From NCBI RefSeq assembly GCF_026210795.1, contig NC_089435.1, positions 2,356,001 to 2,420,000 of the forward strand: a DNA stretch of 64,000 nt, read 5' to 3'. Origin of the DNA: Rhizophagus irregularis (lineage: Eukaryota > Glomeromycota > Glomeromycetes > Glomerales > Glomeraceae). Below the pieces are notes generated by a model, which was not told the origin of the DNA, did not search any database, and saw only the letters and a list, made by a program, of their open reading frames with translations. Below are positions 1 to 12,335 of this stretch, piece by piece. Position numbers and translations under genes: made by a program. Each line of letters begins with the position of its first letter. Position 1 is the first letter of the stretch.

Positions 1-16
1 ATTCTATTCTCCTTAA
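1..16 (+). CDS. 3' end of a Gln/Asn-rich family gene (truncated by window edge)
   Basis: Only the last four codons and the stop (Phe-Tyr-Ser-Pro-stop, TAA at 14-16) are inside the window. They match the conserved C-terminus (..Gln-Asn-Ser-Pro-stop) of the full genes at 35035 and 43989. The sequence after the stop, including the AAAATAAA stretch at about 58, resembles their 3' flanks. The assignment rests on this alignment by eye, since too little protein is visible for any other test. Confidence 0.55.
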
Positions 17-250
17 GGACTAAGAGACTAATTAATATTAAATCTAATTTTTTTTGGTAAAATAAAATGAAGTAATTTTTTTTTTACTTATTTATTTTAC
101 TTTTTAAAATTCGACAATAGAAGTTCCCATTATGAATGATAACTAATTTTTAATTTTTTTTTTTTTACGTAATCGTTGATTTGTTAAATTATTTGCACTT
201 TTCAAAATTGTGCTACCCCCTATAGATCATATAATAAAAAAATTATTAGA

Positions 251-317
251 TTACAGGACGATTACCGTGACAAATCGGACAATGCTGTCCTGTAATCGTC
301 CTGTAATCGTCCTGCAA
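251..317. repeat. Inverted repeat with a tandem arm
   Basis: TTACAGGACGATTAC at 251 is answered by GTCCTGTAATC units repeated at about 286-315. The segment can fold as a hairpin with two alternative right arms. No gene is associated. It may be the remains of a small foldback element. Confidence 0.5.
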
Positions 318-405
318 TCATAATCACTCAATAATCACAACGTACACAGAATTCTGAAAACTGCGATAAATTAATAATTCGACCCGAATTATATCACTTT
401 CGGGG

Positions 406-758
406 TAGGGATTGGAATCGACTATCGAATCTTTGTAGATTCGATTTTTTGTTCCTTAAAAGATAATCCATTTTAAGCTTTAATAATTATTCCATGATCA
501 GTAAATATATAAATTCTGAATTAAAATTGTAAAATCTATTAAGAAATTATATATCGTTACTAACACCCATCGTTGCCGATCATTTGCCGATCATTTGCCG
601 ATCATTTTGTCATTTTTGAATTTTTATCGATCAATTTTCTTTTTTGAAAATATTTTAAATCATGCATTTAATCTTTGAATGCAATGTTGAATTAATTAAT
701 TTCAATTTTCTCTTCAAATGAGATTCGATTTTGATTCGATTATCGATTCTAATCCCTA
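406..758. mobile_element. hAT-type MITE, TAGGGATTGGAA family, copy 1
   Basis: Non-coding 353-bp element. Its ends are inverted repeats, TAGGGATTGGAATCGA on the left and TCGATTCTAATCCCTA on the right, with one mismatch. It is flanked by a perfect 8-bp target duplication TTTCGGGG (398-405 and 759-766), the length produced by hAT transposases. Inside is a short tandem of TTGCCGATCAT units (about 573-606). The ends match the MITE at 47463-47856. Confidence 0.85.
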
Positions 759-1085
759 TTTCGGGGTCCTATAACAACCTAGTGATATATTCTTTAAGTT
801 TTATAAGATGTATTTCTCAATTTATTTATGCAATAGAATTTGGGAGACATGATATCACACAAAAAAGAAATGATTGCCCAGGCTTAAAAACCGACTAATT
901 ATAATTTTATGATTAAGGTTATAAATACTGTGTTTAATCCTGAAAAAAACATGGAATATAAACACTAACATAGGAATTTGATGCTTGTATAACGATAATA
1001 ATAATAATTATATTAATCCCTACACAGTTTAACGTGAAAATTTAGATAATTATAGTTGCCGTAGCACCAGGATAAAGATTTTCTA

Positions 1086-3110
1086 TCTTTTTTTTTTCAC
1101 AATTTCAAAATTCTTTTAAATTTTGGCTGTGGATGTCACGGGCAATGCAGGAACGTCACAGTCGTCACACCTACTTTACGATCGATTGCATAGTAAAAAC
1201 GTAGAATTCCAAAATTTTATGATATATCACTTTTTTTTTAAAAAGAAAAAAAAATATCAACCCCCAAAAAAAATAAATAAATAATTTATCTGAATTTAGT
1301 CTTATTGCCCATTTTTCTTTGATAAGTTGCTTAATTTAGATTGGTCTTTTTTTTCTTTATTTTTTTATCAAAACAGATGACCAATTTTGAATCGTCAACA
1401 TGCATCGGAGTTTCCAGTAATGCAGCTTTTTTAAAAAAACTTTATTAATTTAATGTCATTTGGAACCTTCTGGAATCAAGTAAAATGAATTATCAATAAA
1501 ATTATGAAAGTTTCTTTGAAGTCTTTTGTGTCGAGTAATTCATTGTAAAATTTTATAAAAATCATACGATACATTATACATTTATTTATTTACTTGTTTC
1601 ACTTTCACATATGTTTACGCCATTTGAAATTATTTATTTAATTGTTATATATATTGATTTAAAAATTTAAAATAAACAACTTATTTTTATAATAAAGAAA
1701 CAAAAATAGTTATTTTTAATCCATTCCTTTTACAAATTAACGCCTTTGATAATCCTATTGTTCTTTGCATTCTTTGTGTAATTCCTTTTAAAGGTCTGGA
1801 ACAAATCTATAGAACGTCTTTACCATTCTTCGTTTTGAAACAAAAAAGGAAATCTGACGTTATCTGACTTTGGCCAAAGTTATGAAAATTATGCAAATTT
1901 ACTCTATGGGTGATTGATCATCTTAAACTCTTTATACAGTACATTAGCCATTCGCATTTACAGATCAAATTTCTATAATCAGAATCATATGAACACATTT
2001 TTTTTCTCTAATGGTGATATGATTTATTTATTTTGGTTTAATGTATACTTATAATATCAGACAATATAATAGTGATAACAGAAAATATATACGCAAAAAG
2101 ATAGTGCAATTAAGAGTGCAATGAAGAATAATGGTAATTACTATATATTATAAAATTTTGCATTTTCTATTTTTAAAGAAAGGTATTAGGTGTATAGGTG
2201 ATTTTTCTATGTGACACACGTTATTTACTTTTGTTGTAAAATTATGGGCAAAAAAAAAAATTGTAGAGCGTCTTTAAAAAAAATATAACATACTTTTTAT
2301 AGTAATGCAATAACGTGCAAAGTACTAAATTCTTTGAAAAAAAACGAAATCAAAATTAAAGTATACAAGATTTTAATAAACCTCTTAAACTTCTTATCAA
2401 AAGTTAGTAGTATAAATAAGTATAATGCTACGAATCTACGATGTTTACTGCGCATATATTGCAATTCAGCAATTGAATAAAAGGGTCTTGAGTCTTTAAT
2501 ATCGCCATACCCTGCATTAGAAATTATATTATTAAAGATTTGGGTTCATCCCATAAACATCGATTACCTGCTTGATTATATTTTTTTTCTCTTAAGCCTC
2601 AAGAGATACAATTCTTCTGCGCGCATTCTTAAAATACATCACATAAATTGTAATTTTTTTTTTACATTGAACTATTCAAATTTTTATTACTATAACTACA
2701 CAGGCTATAGTTTTTTTTTATAACATTTTATTGAACTTCGCTCGAATTGTACGGAAAAATTAAGAAAAAAAATAAAAACAAAAAATATATATAATGAAAA
2801 TAAACTCTAAACAAGCAAATTGAAATCGAGTCTTTTACATTTGGATAGAATTATTTTAAAATTTATAGCAATGTAAGATTCAAGTTAATTTAATTGTAGA
2901 ATATTGAGGCGCAGAAGTTGCAGTATTAAGTTAGGTTCATATTCGATATTCTTGAAATTGTTGAATGTTATCGTCGCTATTATCAAGAATTTGTAGAGGT
3001 GAGATCGTGAGAAGCTATTTCCAATTTGATCTATTGGCATACTAAGAATAGTCCTGTGTAATTTATTAATTATCGAATATACAGTATGATATAATTAATT
3101 AATTATCAAA
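1086..3110. other. AT-rich intergenic stretch, nothing recognised
   Basis: No ORF of note, no RNA gene and no repeat ends that I could pair. Poly(A/T) runs are common. The stretch ends at the Tc1-like element. Confidence 0.5.
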
Positions 3111-4335
3111 TACAGTGTGGGACAAAAAAAATGCGAATTTTATTTTTGATCATTAACATTAAATTATAATTAAAAAAACGTGAATTTACTGTATTTTAAA
3201 GCTTAAGATAGCTGATTTTATTAAAAAAAAAATTTAATATTATACACTGTAATACACATTCGCCATTATTACAACATCGTCTAATTAACTTTAAAATATC
3301 GATTAGAACGATTTTTAGAGTATTTTGGCATTTCTCTATCATAAGTTCTTCCAAATAATTAAAATTTTTTTTGGTATTCGCTTCTCCGCCTTACTTTTTG
3401 TGATATCCTATAAATTTCAATAGGGTTTGGGTCGGGGCTATCTCATGGCCACCCTGAAACTTCTAATGAACTTTCTTTTACACTGAGCTTAGAAAAATGA
3501 CTATTATGCATGGTAGTTTTCTTGTTGGAATACCAATGAACGATCACAAAGCATCCAGGAGATCTCAGAAGCACGTGTACAAAAAATTTCTGCATAAATC
3601 TCGATGTTCATAATTTGTCTGAAACAAAATAAACTTGCTTTTCCCTTCACAAACAACCGCTCCACGCCATAATTTCTTATATAATCTTCAGACGTACAAC
3701 AAACTGGTCTTTCCTCTTTATACTAATATTTAACAGTGTTACTCAAGAGTTGCAAGGCTGATTTAAAATTTTCCCATTGATCATAATATTATTTTGTGCC
3801 TACTCTACATGTCTTTGCTTTTTTGCTTCGATTAACATAGATAGGAGTTGCTTTGGGAAGTCTTTTTTACATAACCAACACTTAAAAGATGACTTCTAAT
3901 TGTCCTATATTATACTTTTCACCTGCATTTTTCAATTTTCTTGCTAAAGTTCTTGTAGAAAAGGATGTATCATGCCTTACATATTGACTGAGTGTGTGGA
4001 ATGCACTTGCGGTAATTTTTTTTTAGGTCTTCCATTCCCTCTAGAATACCCAAAAAACTAGTTTTTTTTCGATTTTTTTTATAAATTGTTGATTACATGG
4101 GGGTTGTGTAATTCTTTAATATTATTATATATACCATTATTTCATAAGTCTAATGAGAATTTATTATAGGTTTTTCTTTTTGCGCAAGTCACTGTTTTGG
4201 AATTTCTCACGAAAATAAAGGGCGTTAATGGACGCAAAGACAGTCAAACATAGTCTTACAAATTTAGTTTATTTTTGGCGATGTAGATCATTTTTGTCAC
4301 GTGAACACTTTTCTCTTTTTTTGTCCCACACTGTA
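3111..4335 (-). mobile_element. Tc1/mariner-type relic with terminal repeats and decayed transposase
   Basis: The ends are TA-CAGTGTGGGACAAAAAA at 3111 and its reverse complement ending at 4335, each next to a TA dinucleotide as Tc1/mariner insertion requires. On the minus strand about 3390-3900 still reads as broken transposase. A W-P-(stop)-D-S-P-D-P-N-P-I-E segment near 3410-3450 matches the family W-P-x-x-S-P-D-L-N-P-I-E block. F-Q-Q-E-N-Y-H-A near 3500-3545 matches the F-Q-Q-D-N block that carries a catalytic aspartate, here Glu. Stops and frameshifts throughout mean it cannot encode an active enzyme. Confidence 0.8.
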
Positions 4336-4771
4336 TCTAAATATAATTTAATCGATAAAATTATACCCGGTTAAATCGATAAACCAAATCTATGTTTGAT
4401 TAACTAGATCTTCTATATTATTATATATAGTCAAAAGTATAATCAAATATAGTCAAATGGAATTTTTACTATGTATTTAGTAGAAAATTATTTGCATCAA
4501 TTATATAAGCAGTATAATTAATTTGACTTTTTTTATATAAACAGTATTAGCTATATAAATAAGAATTACAATTCAGTCAATTCAGTTATTTGATTAGATA
4601 CATCACCATATCTAATATTAGTTATTTCATGTTCATTGATCCGTGATTATCAATGATATCAACAATTTTTAGATTATATTTGCTTACGGCGTAACTCATA
4701 TAACTATAATTATGTAAACAAAAATAAGCGCGTAATATATATACATCGACTTTTGACATTCGAGTTTAAAC

Positions 4772-4909
4772 ATTTTTTTTTTTTTGACGTTCTTAATAAT
4801 TTTTAACTTGGAGTTAAAAATATTTTTTTTGACATTCTTAATAATTTTTAACTTGGAGTTAAAATATTTTTTTGACATCCTTAATAACTTTTAAATTGGA
4901 GTTAAAAAT
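4772..4909. repeat. Tandem repeat, three ~45-bp units
   Basis: Three successive units share the core CTTAATAATTTTTAACTTGG followed by AGTTAAAA and a T-run with TTGAC. The third unit is slightly diverged. The repeat produces a short Lys-rich shadow reading frame on the minus strand that is not a gene. Confidence 0.8.
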
Positions 4910-4968
4910 GAGTTGTAGCGTAGAGAGTAAGTGTGATATATAATTTATGTGAAAATATAATGTAATCT

Positions 4969-5262
4969 TTGCGAACTCATTTTCACATCATTCCAGGAGA
5001 AAATGTTTATACTGAATATTTTAAGCTCATCCCATATGGGATTTGGTCACTCGATGGTTTTGTGACATATGCTTTTTGCAAAGACATTTATGTTGATAAA
5101 ACTATAGCCCATCAAGAGTTTTATGGGGAGTTGCATTGCATTGGAAATTGTGTGGTTTTGCAAGAAGCTAAACGGGCTAGAGAACTTTTACAGCAAAAAA
5201 AGGTTAGTAGATGTTCTTATGTGAAGTGGGATCAATCTCAATCTCTCCCACGCTATTATTGA
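4969..5262 (+). CDS. Unrecognised 97-codon open frame, probably a gene fragment
   Basis: The frame is open for 97 codons. Its composition looks protein-like, with a balanced mix including Trp, Cys, His and Gly, unlike the Lys/Asn/Ile/Phe-rich chance frames nearby. It has no ATG: the first codon is TTG, an in-frame TAA lies just upstream at 4963-4965, and I see no splice acceptor between them. The middle contains a C-I-G-N-C-V-V-L stretch and a charged helix-like E-A-K-R-A-R-E-L-L-Q-Q. I do not recognise a family. It is best treated as an exon or decayed fragment of a transposon or family gene. Confidence 0.25.
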   Translation: MRTHFHIIPGENVYTEYFKLIPYGIWSLDGFVTYAFCKDIYVDKTIAHQEFYGELHCIGNCVVLQEAKRARELLQQKKVSRCSYVKWDQSQSLPRYY

Positions 5263-6599
5263 CCTGGGACCCGATAAAGCAAGTAGGTTAGTTTGTTTCA
5301 CCAGTTTATTTATTTATACAGTATCTCTCAGTATTTGTCTAGTCTGTACAGTCAAAATGGTGGTTTTCTGTTAGCTTCTTCTTGCGCCTTCGTTATGTAT
5401 TCTTTATATATATAAAGAAGCTAACTGCCATTTGATTTTTCACTTTTAATTTGATTCTACTTTCTGGAAAATACTTTTTTACACCTAATATTTTTTTTTT
5501 TTAAAAGTTCGATATAAAAAATCAGATCGACATTGGACACCGATGAAAAAAAAAAGAAACGAATATCCCGAACAAAATATCCCTGAACTGAATTACAAAA
5601 GACAAAGAATCGATTATTATTTTGAGGTTAGTATACTTGAATTTGAAATTTCTCCTTGATAATATAACTAATAATATAAATTTTATAGTCAACAATTATG
5701 ATCAGAATACCGGATTATGATTCCATATATAATACATATTTAATGAACAGTCAAAATTGATGTAAGTGCTTTTAAACTTTGTTTTTTATGAGATTTATTG
5801 AATAAACTAAAATCATTTACAATCAATGTTTTTAGATGGAAAGGACCTTTGGATTCGACCATGTCCAAAAAAAAATATATATACAACCTTGGTGGTCTAG
5901 GGATAATCCAGCAAAATATTAAATTTTCATTTTTTTTTCTGGAACCCCATCTTAAAAGAATAATAGCTCCGACGCTCTGTTCAATAACATTATATTTCCT
6001 TTTTCAATAAAGAAATTATCTCATATAATAATAATAATAATAATAGTAATAACAGTAATAATAATAATAGTAATAATAACAATAGTATTGTTAGAGATTT
6101 CACGAAATTGGTTACATCCGTTACGTAAAAATTTATTATTATTTTTTTTTTAAAAAAAAGGGGTCGTTGTTTTCTAGAATTAGATTGACGAAATTATACA
6201 ACTTAAATTAACATGTCTGATAAAACTAAACTTAACTCATGGACTAGAGTGGTTATTTGACAATAAATATTAAGCTTTATGAATATGAGGATTTTAATAA
6301 TATTCAAGAAATTGGTTCAAAAGATTTTTGTGCAAATTCGAAGAAAAATCTAAAAAATCCGAAAATATTATGCTTTATACTAGTCGAAAAAGAACAAGAT
6401 TTGACTTAATTATAGCCTAACGTAATAATAATTTATTAGACTAATGATTTATTTAACTTTTAAAAAATTTTTTAATTCTACTCCTAATGTCTATAATCTA
6501 CCCACCAAAATTCACCCTGATTCTCTGAGAGTCACTCTAGTTATACATCCGTCATAATGCTCTTTTTATAAAAATGAAAACTAAATAATGCAACATTTT
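5263..6599. other. AT-rich intergenic stretch with a trinucleotide microsatellite
   Basis: The only structured item is an imperfect (AAT)n/(AGT) microsatellite at about 6026-6090. A short open stretch near 5542-5628 that ends at a GT could be an exon but has no recognisable content. Confidence 0.5.
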
Positions 6600-9018
6600 T
6601 ATTTCATATTACTATCTTATATTAGCGGAAGATCCTGATAATCGTTCACTTCGAGTGACGCATAAAAAAATAAATGTGGTCAGATGATCATTAGTAATAG
6701 GAAATTATATGAGTACAGAATTTTGAACTATGTAAATAAAAACTCTCTCCGTTAAATTTTGTAATTTTATTGTAATTCCGCAGTAAAATTTTTTTTATAT
6801 AATTTTGTAATTTTACATATTATTCATCAATACAAAAGTGACTTCAACAAAAGAAAATATAGAATGGCGCATAAAAACATGAATAGATATGCTTTCATGA
6901 AACTTCATACTAGAATAATAAGCTAAAAGCAACTAATAAAGAGTGGAACGCTATGCTACTTTTTACGTTACGGAAACTTTTGTGTTTTTTTTTCTGCTTC
7001 ACAAAACACTGTATCTTATTTATAAATATATTAACTGACATATTGAAAAATGTTTCAGAAGCTGAGTTAGGAGATATCATTTTGATAATTGAGAAAGATA
7101 AACTGTCATAAAGTCACATAATAATCTTCACGACGAGAGGAAAAGGCCAAACGAGAATATTTGAGGAACTAATCTCCTAAAGGATTGCGTTTGTACCCTC
7201 TATTCAATTCTTACTATTTTAAAACAGTAAACAGTTTGGATTCACGACTGTACCAGGTTTAAGATGTAGTATATGGTAATCGTGAGCTGTAGCGTCCTTT
7301 GTAGGAGAAAAGTACTAGTACGGAAGGGAATAAGACTTGTCACATATGGATTAATGAGGAGTAATTAAACAATCTAGGATCTCATATAGGTGAACAGTAC
7401 TAGAGACGTAGGATTATCTTATTGCCTCTCGAGAATATGTGTGGTCCTTTTTAGATGGAGAATTCAAATTCATCGTGTCCTAGCGGTCCAGTGCAGTTGG
7501 TTGTGCAGAAAATACTTCCTCACGTAACATGTAGCCACAAATCCCACTTTTTGAGGAATAGCAAAAATCTTAGGGAAAAGAATCGAACCACGATGTAGTG
7601 GTTCGTAAGGTGGTCATCATATGACATCCCGTGTCCTGGGGCAATATCAAGAAATTAGCGTAGTAGTTAAGACTTCAATGAAGAAACAAGTTGAGCATCA
7701 AAGTATTCAAACTTTAATATCGTTGAAACTCCCTTTTATTCGGATGATTTCCGGATCATTGGAATTGAAAATTCATAAAGGGCGCCAAAGATTCCAATCA
7801 TCAATGGTGAATGTCGGTGGTTGGCTAATTAAAACCATTTAAACTTTAACCCACCAGGATAAACGGAGAAGCTAATGTTCTTCGACAGTTTCAAGAAATT
7901 AAAAGAGGCCACCAGCACTAGTTGGTCAGAATTATAACTGAGTTCTGAGTAAAGAAAGTAAAAACAGGGAATGGTACTGAAAAGCCAGAAGGAGAGAAAG
8001 GTAAGAAAACAAGTCAATATCCATTTTTAGTAGTGAAGTTTATGTAAATTTTGGAGGCATTTGCAAATTGATTAATTTACTGTAGATGGTAATTTTAATA
8101 AAGGAACGGTGCATCAGGAGTGAGTGTCGCCATAGGAGACGTAATGAAGGGTCCGTAAGTAATTGAGAAAATTTTTAAACACGCTTTAATTTTTTTATCT
8201 CATTGCCACGTCACCTGAGTGGTCCGCTAAGGTTAATTGATCTAGAAAGCTTTATTATATAGTCATTGCGATTGAGTACTTACATATTATTCCGAGAACT
8301 ACGCTTAATACAAAGAAAAAAAAAAGAAATTAGCTTTCATCTCAAACAATGATCATATATCCTTTCTCTTAAACTTCAAGGAGTTACAATTTTATTTGAT
8401 TTTTTTTACAAGCCGTATGCGAATAGAAATAGTCTTTTAAAAATATCATTAGTCGTATTTATATTAAGTATTATAATAATTTTTTGGGGAAAAAATCTTT
8501 CAAGATTTATAATAATCAAAATTAAATTTAAATCAAAATAAAATCTTTGCGGTCAAACGTGCAAGTTTATAATTTTTCTTGCTCATTCAGGTTACTCTCA
8601 ATTACAAATTTAAATCTTGGTAAAATATGAATAAGTGTTTATTATATTTGTTTTATGTTGAACTGTTCAAACTTCAGACCATTTTTACAATACTATAAAC
8701 ATTTATATATACGCAATAATTGTTCTTATTTATACAAAAAACTTAGAAAAATAATTAAAAACAACAACATAAAATGAGTTAAATCTTGAACAAAAAAATT
8801 AACGCTAATTCTCTTTTAAAGCTTTTTTCATAGAGAAAAAAAAACGCGATAAAGATCGTTTACTTTACGCTAAAATAAAATTAACAAAATAAAAATGAAT
8901 TATCAATTCCGTCATAGCCTTAACTTTAATTGTTGAAATTTAAAAGTAAATAAAAAGATAATAAACAAATTAACTCTATTTTACCAAAACAATTAAATAT
9001 AATGATGTTTCTTAGTCC
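6600..9018 (-). repeat. Long conserved 3' flank of the Gln/Asn-rich gene, copy A
   Basis: Read on the minus strand this follows the stop codon of the gene at 9019-9540. It aligns along nearly its whole length with 44526-47450 behind the paralogue at 43989. Well-matched blocks (reverse complement) include ACAAGCCGTATGC, TTTATCCTGGTGG, the 7140-7620 block with GAGCTGTAGCGTCC and GTACTAGTACGGAAGGG, and a tail at 6620-6860. The 7140-7620 block is less AT-rich than its surroundings. All frames are closed apart from a short 73-codon chance frame, so I read it as non-coding. Confidence 0.75.
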
Positions 9019-9540
9019 TTAGTGAGAATTTTGGAATCCTGTAACTTCCATATCTTGCATATCATAAGAAACAGTTCCATCAACTGCTGCGTCATTATTT
9101 GAATATTCTTGGGAAGTAGGTTGGGTAGTTTCGAAGGATTGTTGTTGAATATCATTTTGTTGATAAACATTAGGATGTTGAACTTGTTGCTGAATATGTT
9201 GTTGAATTCGAGGTTGTATATTATAATGATGTGGAAAAAGGTAATCAGGGATATGAGATAGATTAATTCCATTATTCAAGAGTTGAACATTTTCTAACGG
9301 ACTTAATTCAGAATAAGAATAAGTAACACGATAAATACGAGTATCATTTGGTAAATTAAAATAAAACTCAAATTTATTATTATTATGAGGCACACTGTGC
9401 AAGGTATTTAAATTCGTATTAGATACTCCAACATTGTTGATTAAAGTATGTTGGATATTTTCGTTATTATTTCCAATTTGATCAATTGGTAAATTATAAT
9501 AATCTTGTGTATTTTGGTTGTTTGAAATCATGTTAATCAT
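9019..9540 (-). CDS. Gln/Asn-rich small protein, family member A
   Basis: A single-exon 173-residue protein, or 170 residues if translation starts at the second Met, which aligns with the start of the other copies (Met-x-Ser-Asn-Asn-Gln-Asn-Thr-Gln). The order is conserved in all members: a polar Asn/Gln-rich head with the D-Y-Y-N-L motif, then a compact core reading F-E-F-Y-F-x-L-P-N-D-T-R-I-Y-R-V-T-Y, then S-E-L-x-P-x-E-N-V-Q-L-L-N-N. After that come a Pro/Tyr/His segment and a Gln-rich run (Q-Q-Q-x-I-Q-Q-Q-V). There is no signal peptide, membrane segment or known domain. The only clear TATA-like sequence upstream is on the minus strand near 9618-9625. Function unknown. The core is the part most likely to fold. 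Family membership is certain within the window. Confidence 0.75.
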   Translation of the reverse strand: MINMISNNQNTQDYYNLPIDQIGNNNENIQHTLINNVGVSNTNLNTLHSVPHNNNKFEFYFNLPNDTRIYRVTYSYSELSPLENVQLLNNGINLSHIPDYLFPHHYNIQPRIQQHIQQQVQHPNVYQQNDIQQQSFETTQPTSQEYSNNDAAVDGTVSYDMQDMEVTGFQNSH

Positions 9541-11526
9541 AAAAAGAAAATGAATAATAATTTAAAGGTGTATTATTCTTTACTTTAGGCTTTTTTTTTG
9601 ACAAGTATTTTGCACGCTTTTATATCTTTTGTTGAATTTAAGTTGGTAACACAGGTCATCATTTTTGTAGATTAAGTTATGAAACAAAAATCTTTTCATT
9701 ACACAACAAAAAAAGGAAATCTTAATTTGTCAAACGATCATTGTGTAATATTTTAATATTTTTAAAAGGAAATTTGAAATTCTACGGATTTCATTCATTC
9801 ATTTTATATCGGCCGATTGGGAAAATTGGGCCTAAAAATATGATCTAGCCAATTAAAAAGCACCTCATGATAAATGACTTTCTACCCTAATTTTAATTAT
9901 ATGAGACTGCGTCTATCCTATGATCAGCCGAGTTTAAAATAAGCTTTTACGTATCACGAATAGCCAATATATAATTTAACTTTGATTTAACTTTAATCAT
10001 TAGTTTACCGGCTGCTATCTCATGACGGTCTATTTTTAAAAATGTACCCCAAATTTTTAGGGACTTCCGATATGCTCTTTATCGGGTTGGGATCAATGAT
10101 CAACAGTTACTAAATTACACAAAAAAAAATGTAAATACTGACCAATGGTATTCACATTAATTTGTTTGTTATTGGAGTAAAGATGCATCAATGAAATATG
10201 ATGATATAGATATCTAAAATTTAGTTTTACAGAATTTATATTGTTTCATCATTCAATGGTGGCGTCGCTTTATTTATCCGCGTTTACCGAAATGAAAAAC
10301 CTTTTTTTAAAGAAAGAAACTTTTTTTTTCCACAAAAAAAAAATTCTTTTTTAAAAACAAGGTAATTATTTTTGGAAGAATTCAAATCCGTGTACTCCTC
10401 TACAACTTGTTTAATCAAGTTATAGATCCTTTTCGTCCTAATTAAGGACTTCAATTATTAATATATCCTTTAGATACTACATATTTTATCGTAACTTTAT
10501 CATAATGAAACAAAAAAAAATAGTCTGAATAATGGCCGAGACTTTCATGTGTTTGTTTTTGTATTATAATACAGTAATATAAAAAAAACATTATCCTAAT
10601 CAAGCTCTTAAATGATAAACAATGATTTTTTTTAGAACATTTCATGTATATGTCATTGTATTCTTATAAATAAACAAAGAATAATGAATGAATTATTTAA
10701 GCAATCAAGTTATCTAATAATAGTAATTTTTGACTTATTAAAATATACGCTATGTATATGGGAACATATGAAAATTTTTCTAATTATCAGACTATCATGA
10801 CCAATTCTATTATAATAATAACGGAAAAACAGATCCTTTTTTGGGCATTAAGAAGCTTAAATAAAGTTGTGGCAGAGTTGTGGCTTGTATTTTATATAAT
10901 ATGCACATTTATATTACTTATTTGGGTTAAACGTATTGATGTTCTTTATTTTCAATAAAACCTTTTGAGTAATAAATTCAATGAAATTTAATTAATAATT
11001 TTTTTTCATGCGACTGCGTCTAATGAGTGTTATGAGTGTTGATTATTTTGGAAATGAATATAATGCAAATGGTAAATATTGGTAAATACTGGTAATTTGA
11101 TCATCGAATTACTACTAGGTAAACGGAACCCATTGAAGTCCATTGCTTATTATAAATACAGTAATTATATAAAAAAAAGGGAAATAAGCAGGGGTAGTTT
11201 AATTCAGAAGGGAATTATGACGTAAGTTGAAGGAAGGGAAAAGGAAAGAAAATTGCGTTGTTGATCATTTAGTACACAACAATAGAATGTCCTTTGCTAC
11301 GCTCCAATCAATAATAAAATTTGATACAACTTTCAATAGATGAAATACGTATTCCTCAGCTGTATATTTATATTTTGATTTTATGTATATATAAATATAT
11401 ATATATAGTTAAAAAAATGTTTTAGAATAAAAAAAAAATGCCAGATTCTTTTAACATAATAATATATAACACAAATAAAAATATAGCCATATCATTATTA
11501 ACAATTCCTTGCAAAGCAAAAATTTC
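9541..11526. other. AT-rich intergenic stretch, nothing recognised
   Basis: Contains the promoter side of the minus-strand gene at 9540 and short chance frames rich in Ile, Phe and Asn. I saw no paired repeat ends or conserved protein. Confidence 0.5.
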
Positions 11527-11671
11527 CATGGAAATAATATCGTGGGTCAAAATAAGGATGGCAATATTATTACAGGTCAAAAAGGACGGCAATAATATCG
11601 CACAACATGGATGGCAATAATATTGCGGGTCACATCGAAAATGGCAATATTATTACGGGTCAAATCAGATA
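11527..11671. repeat. Short tandem repeat, four ~35-bp units
   Basis: Units built around GGATGGCAATATTATTACRG and GGTCA recur four times with drift (AATATTATTAC, AATAATATCGC, AATAATATTGC, AATATTATTAC). The repeat lies just outside the hAT element. Its open frames are by-products. Confidence 0.7.
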
Positions 11672-11744
11672 ATCATCTATTCTGTGTATTATATTTAATA
11701 GGAAAGAATAGAGGTGCAGCCTTATCCCTCCCCATGGGTTATAA

Positions 11745-12033
11745 TAGTGTTTGGAATTATGTAATAGTTATTCGAATAACTCGAGTATATTTGAGTATTC
11801 GAATAAGCATAGTGGTTATTCGAGTATTCATTTAGCCAGATATAGTATAGTTAAAATTCTAATTGGGCATTAAATCCTTAAATTTAACTGAGTTAAAATC
11901 ATAATTCAGGCTAAAAATTATGTAAATCGTTACTATAAAAGGAAATTTAACTTATTCGAATATTATTCGAATACACTTTATAAATTTAAATGAATACTCG
12001 AGTATATTCGAATATATTCGATTCCAAACACTA
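11745..12033. mobile_element. Nested hAT-type MITE inside the hAT transposon
   Basis: A 289-bp non-coding element with 13-bp inverted ends, TAGTGTTTGGAAT and ATTCCAAACACTA. A perfect 8-bp target duplication GGTTATAA lies at 11737-11744 and 12034-12041. Inside, long arms of ATTCGAATA and ACTCGAGTATA units are arranged as an inverted repeat, so the single strand could fold into a long hairpin. It inserted into the left subterminal region of the larger element, so it is younger than that copy. Confidence 0.9.
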
Positions 12034-12041
12034 GGTTATAA

Positions 12042-12185
12042 CATTGCGTCATGTGTCATATGACATGCATAACGCATGTTACAACTCGTGACGTTTGACA
12101 TAATGCTAGCCAATGCCGTAATTAATGACATTTGACGCAAAGTGTGACGTATGACGCATTGTATTTGACGTAACTTGATAATAAA
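12042..12185. repeat. Left subterminal TGACGT-type motif cluster of the hAT element
   Basis: Short motifs recur on both strands: TGCGTCAT, TGACGTATGACGC, TGACATTTGACGC, TTGACGTAAC. A matching cluster sits next to the other end at 14808-14935 (ACGTCATTACGTCA, ACGTCACGTCATTAAGG). Clusters of short repeats near both ends are typical hAT transposase-binding regions. Binding here is inferred, not shown. Confidence 0.65.
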
Positions 12186-12335
12186 TTGTATCTTATCTCT
12201 ACGAAAATTTTTTAAATGCATGCTTGTGGAGTACAATGCGTTATGCTGATCCCATTTTAATAAATCATAATAAATTCGATAAACGCGAAATTTACTTCCT
12301 TCTTTTGTTTTACGTGTCACAACCTACAACTCATT

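Larger units (their letters stand above)
17..1085 (+). repeat. Duplicated 3' flank of the Gln/Asn-rich gene (class 2, first copy)
   Basis: About 270 bp at 810-1080 aligns base for base, with gaps, to 51711-51990, which lies at a similar distance behind the paralogue at 49895. Shared landmarks include TGCAATAGA, ACACAAAAAAGAAAT, ACATGGAATATAAA and the CAGGATAAAG end. A MITE (406-758) has since inserted between the gene end and this block. This points to duplication of gene plus flank rather than of the coding sequence alone. Confidence 0.65.

Noticed and set aside
7140-7620. Resemblance of GAGCTGTAGCGTCC and GTACTAGTACGGAAGGG to large-subunit rRNA
   Set aside because: Only short matches. The surrounding order and the sarcin-ricin loop sequence do not fit any rRNA domain I know.
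12036-12320. 94-codon minus-strand frame upstream of the hAT transposase
   Set aside because: It lies across the subterminal motif cluster and the transposase promoter region and shows no protein-like pattern.
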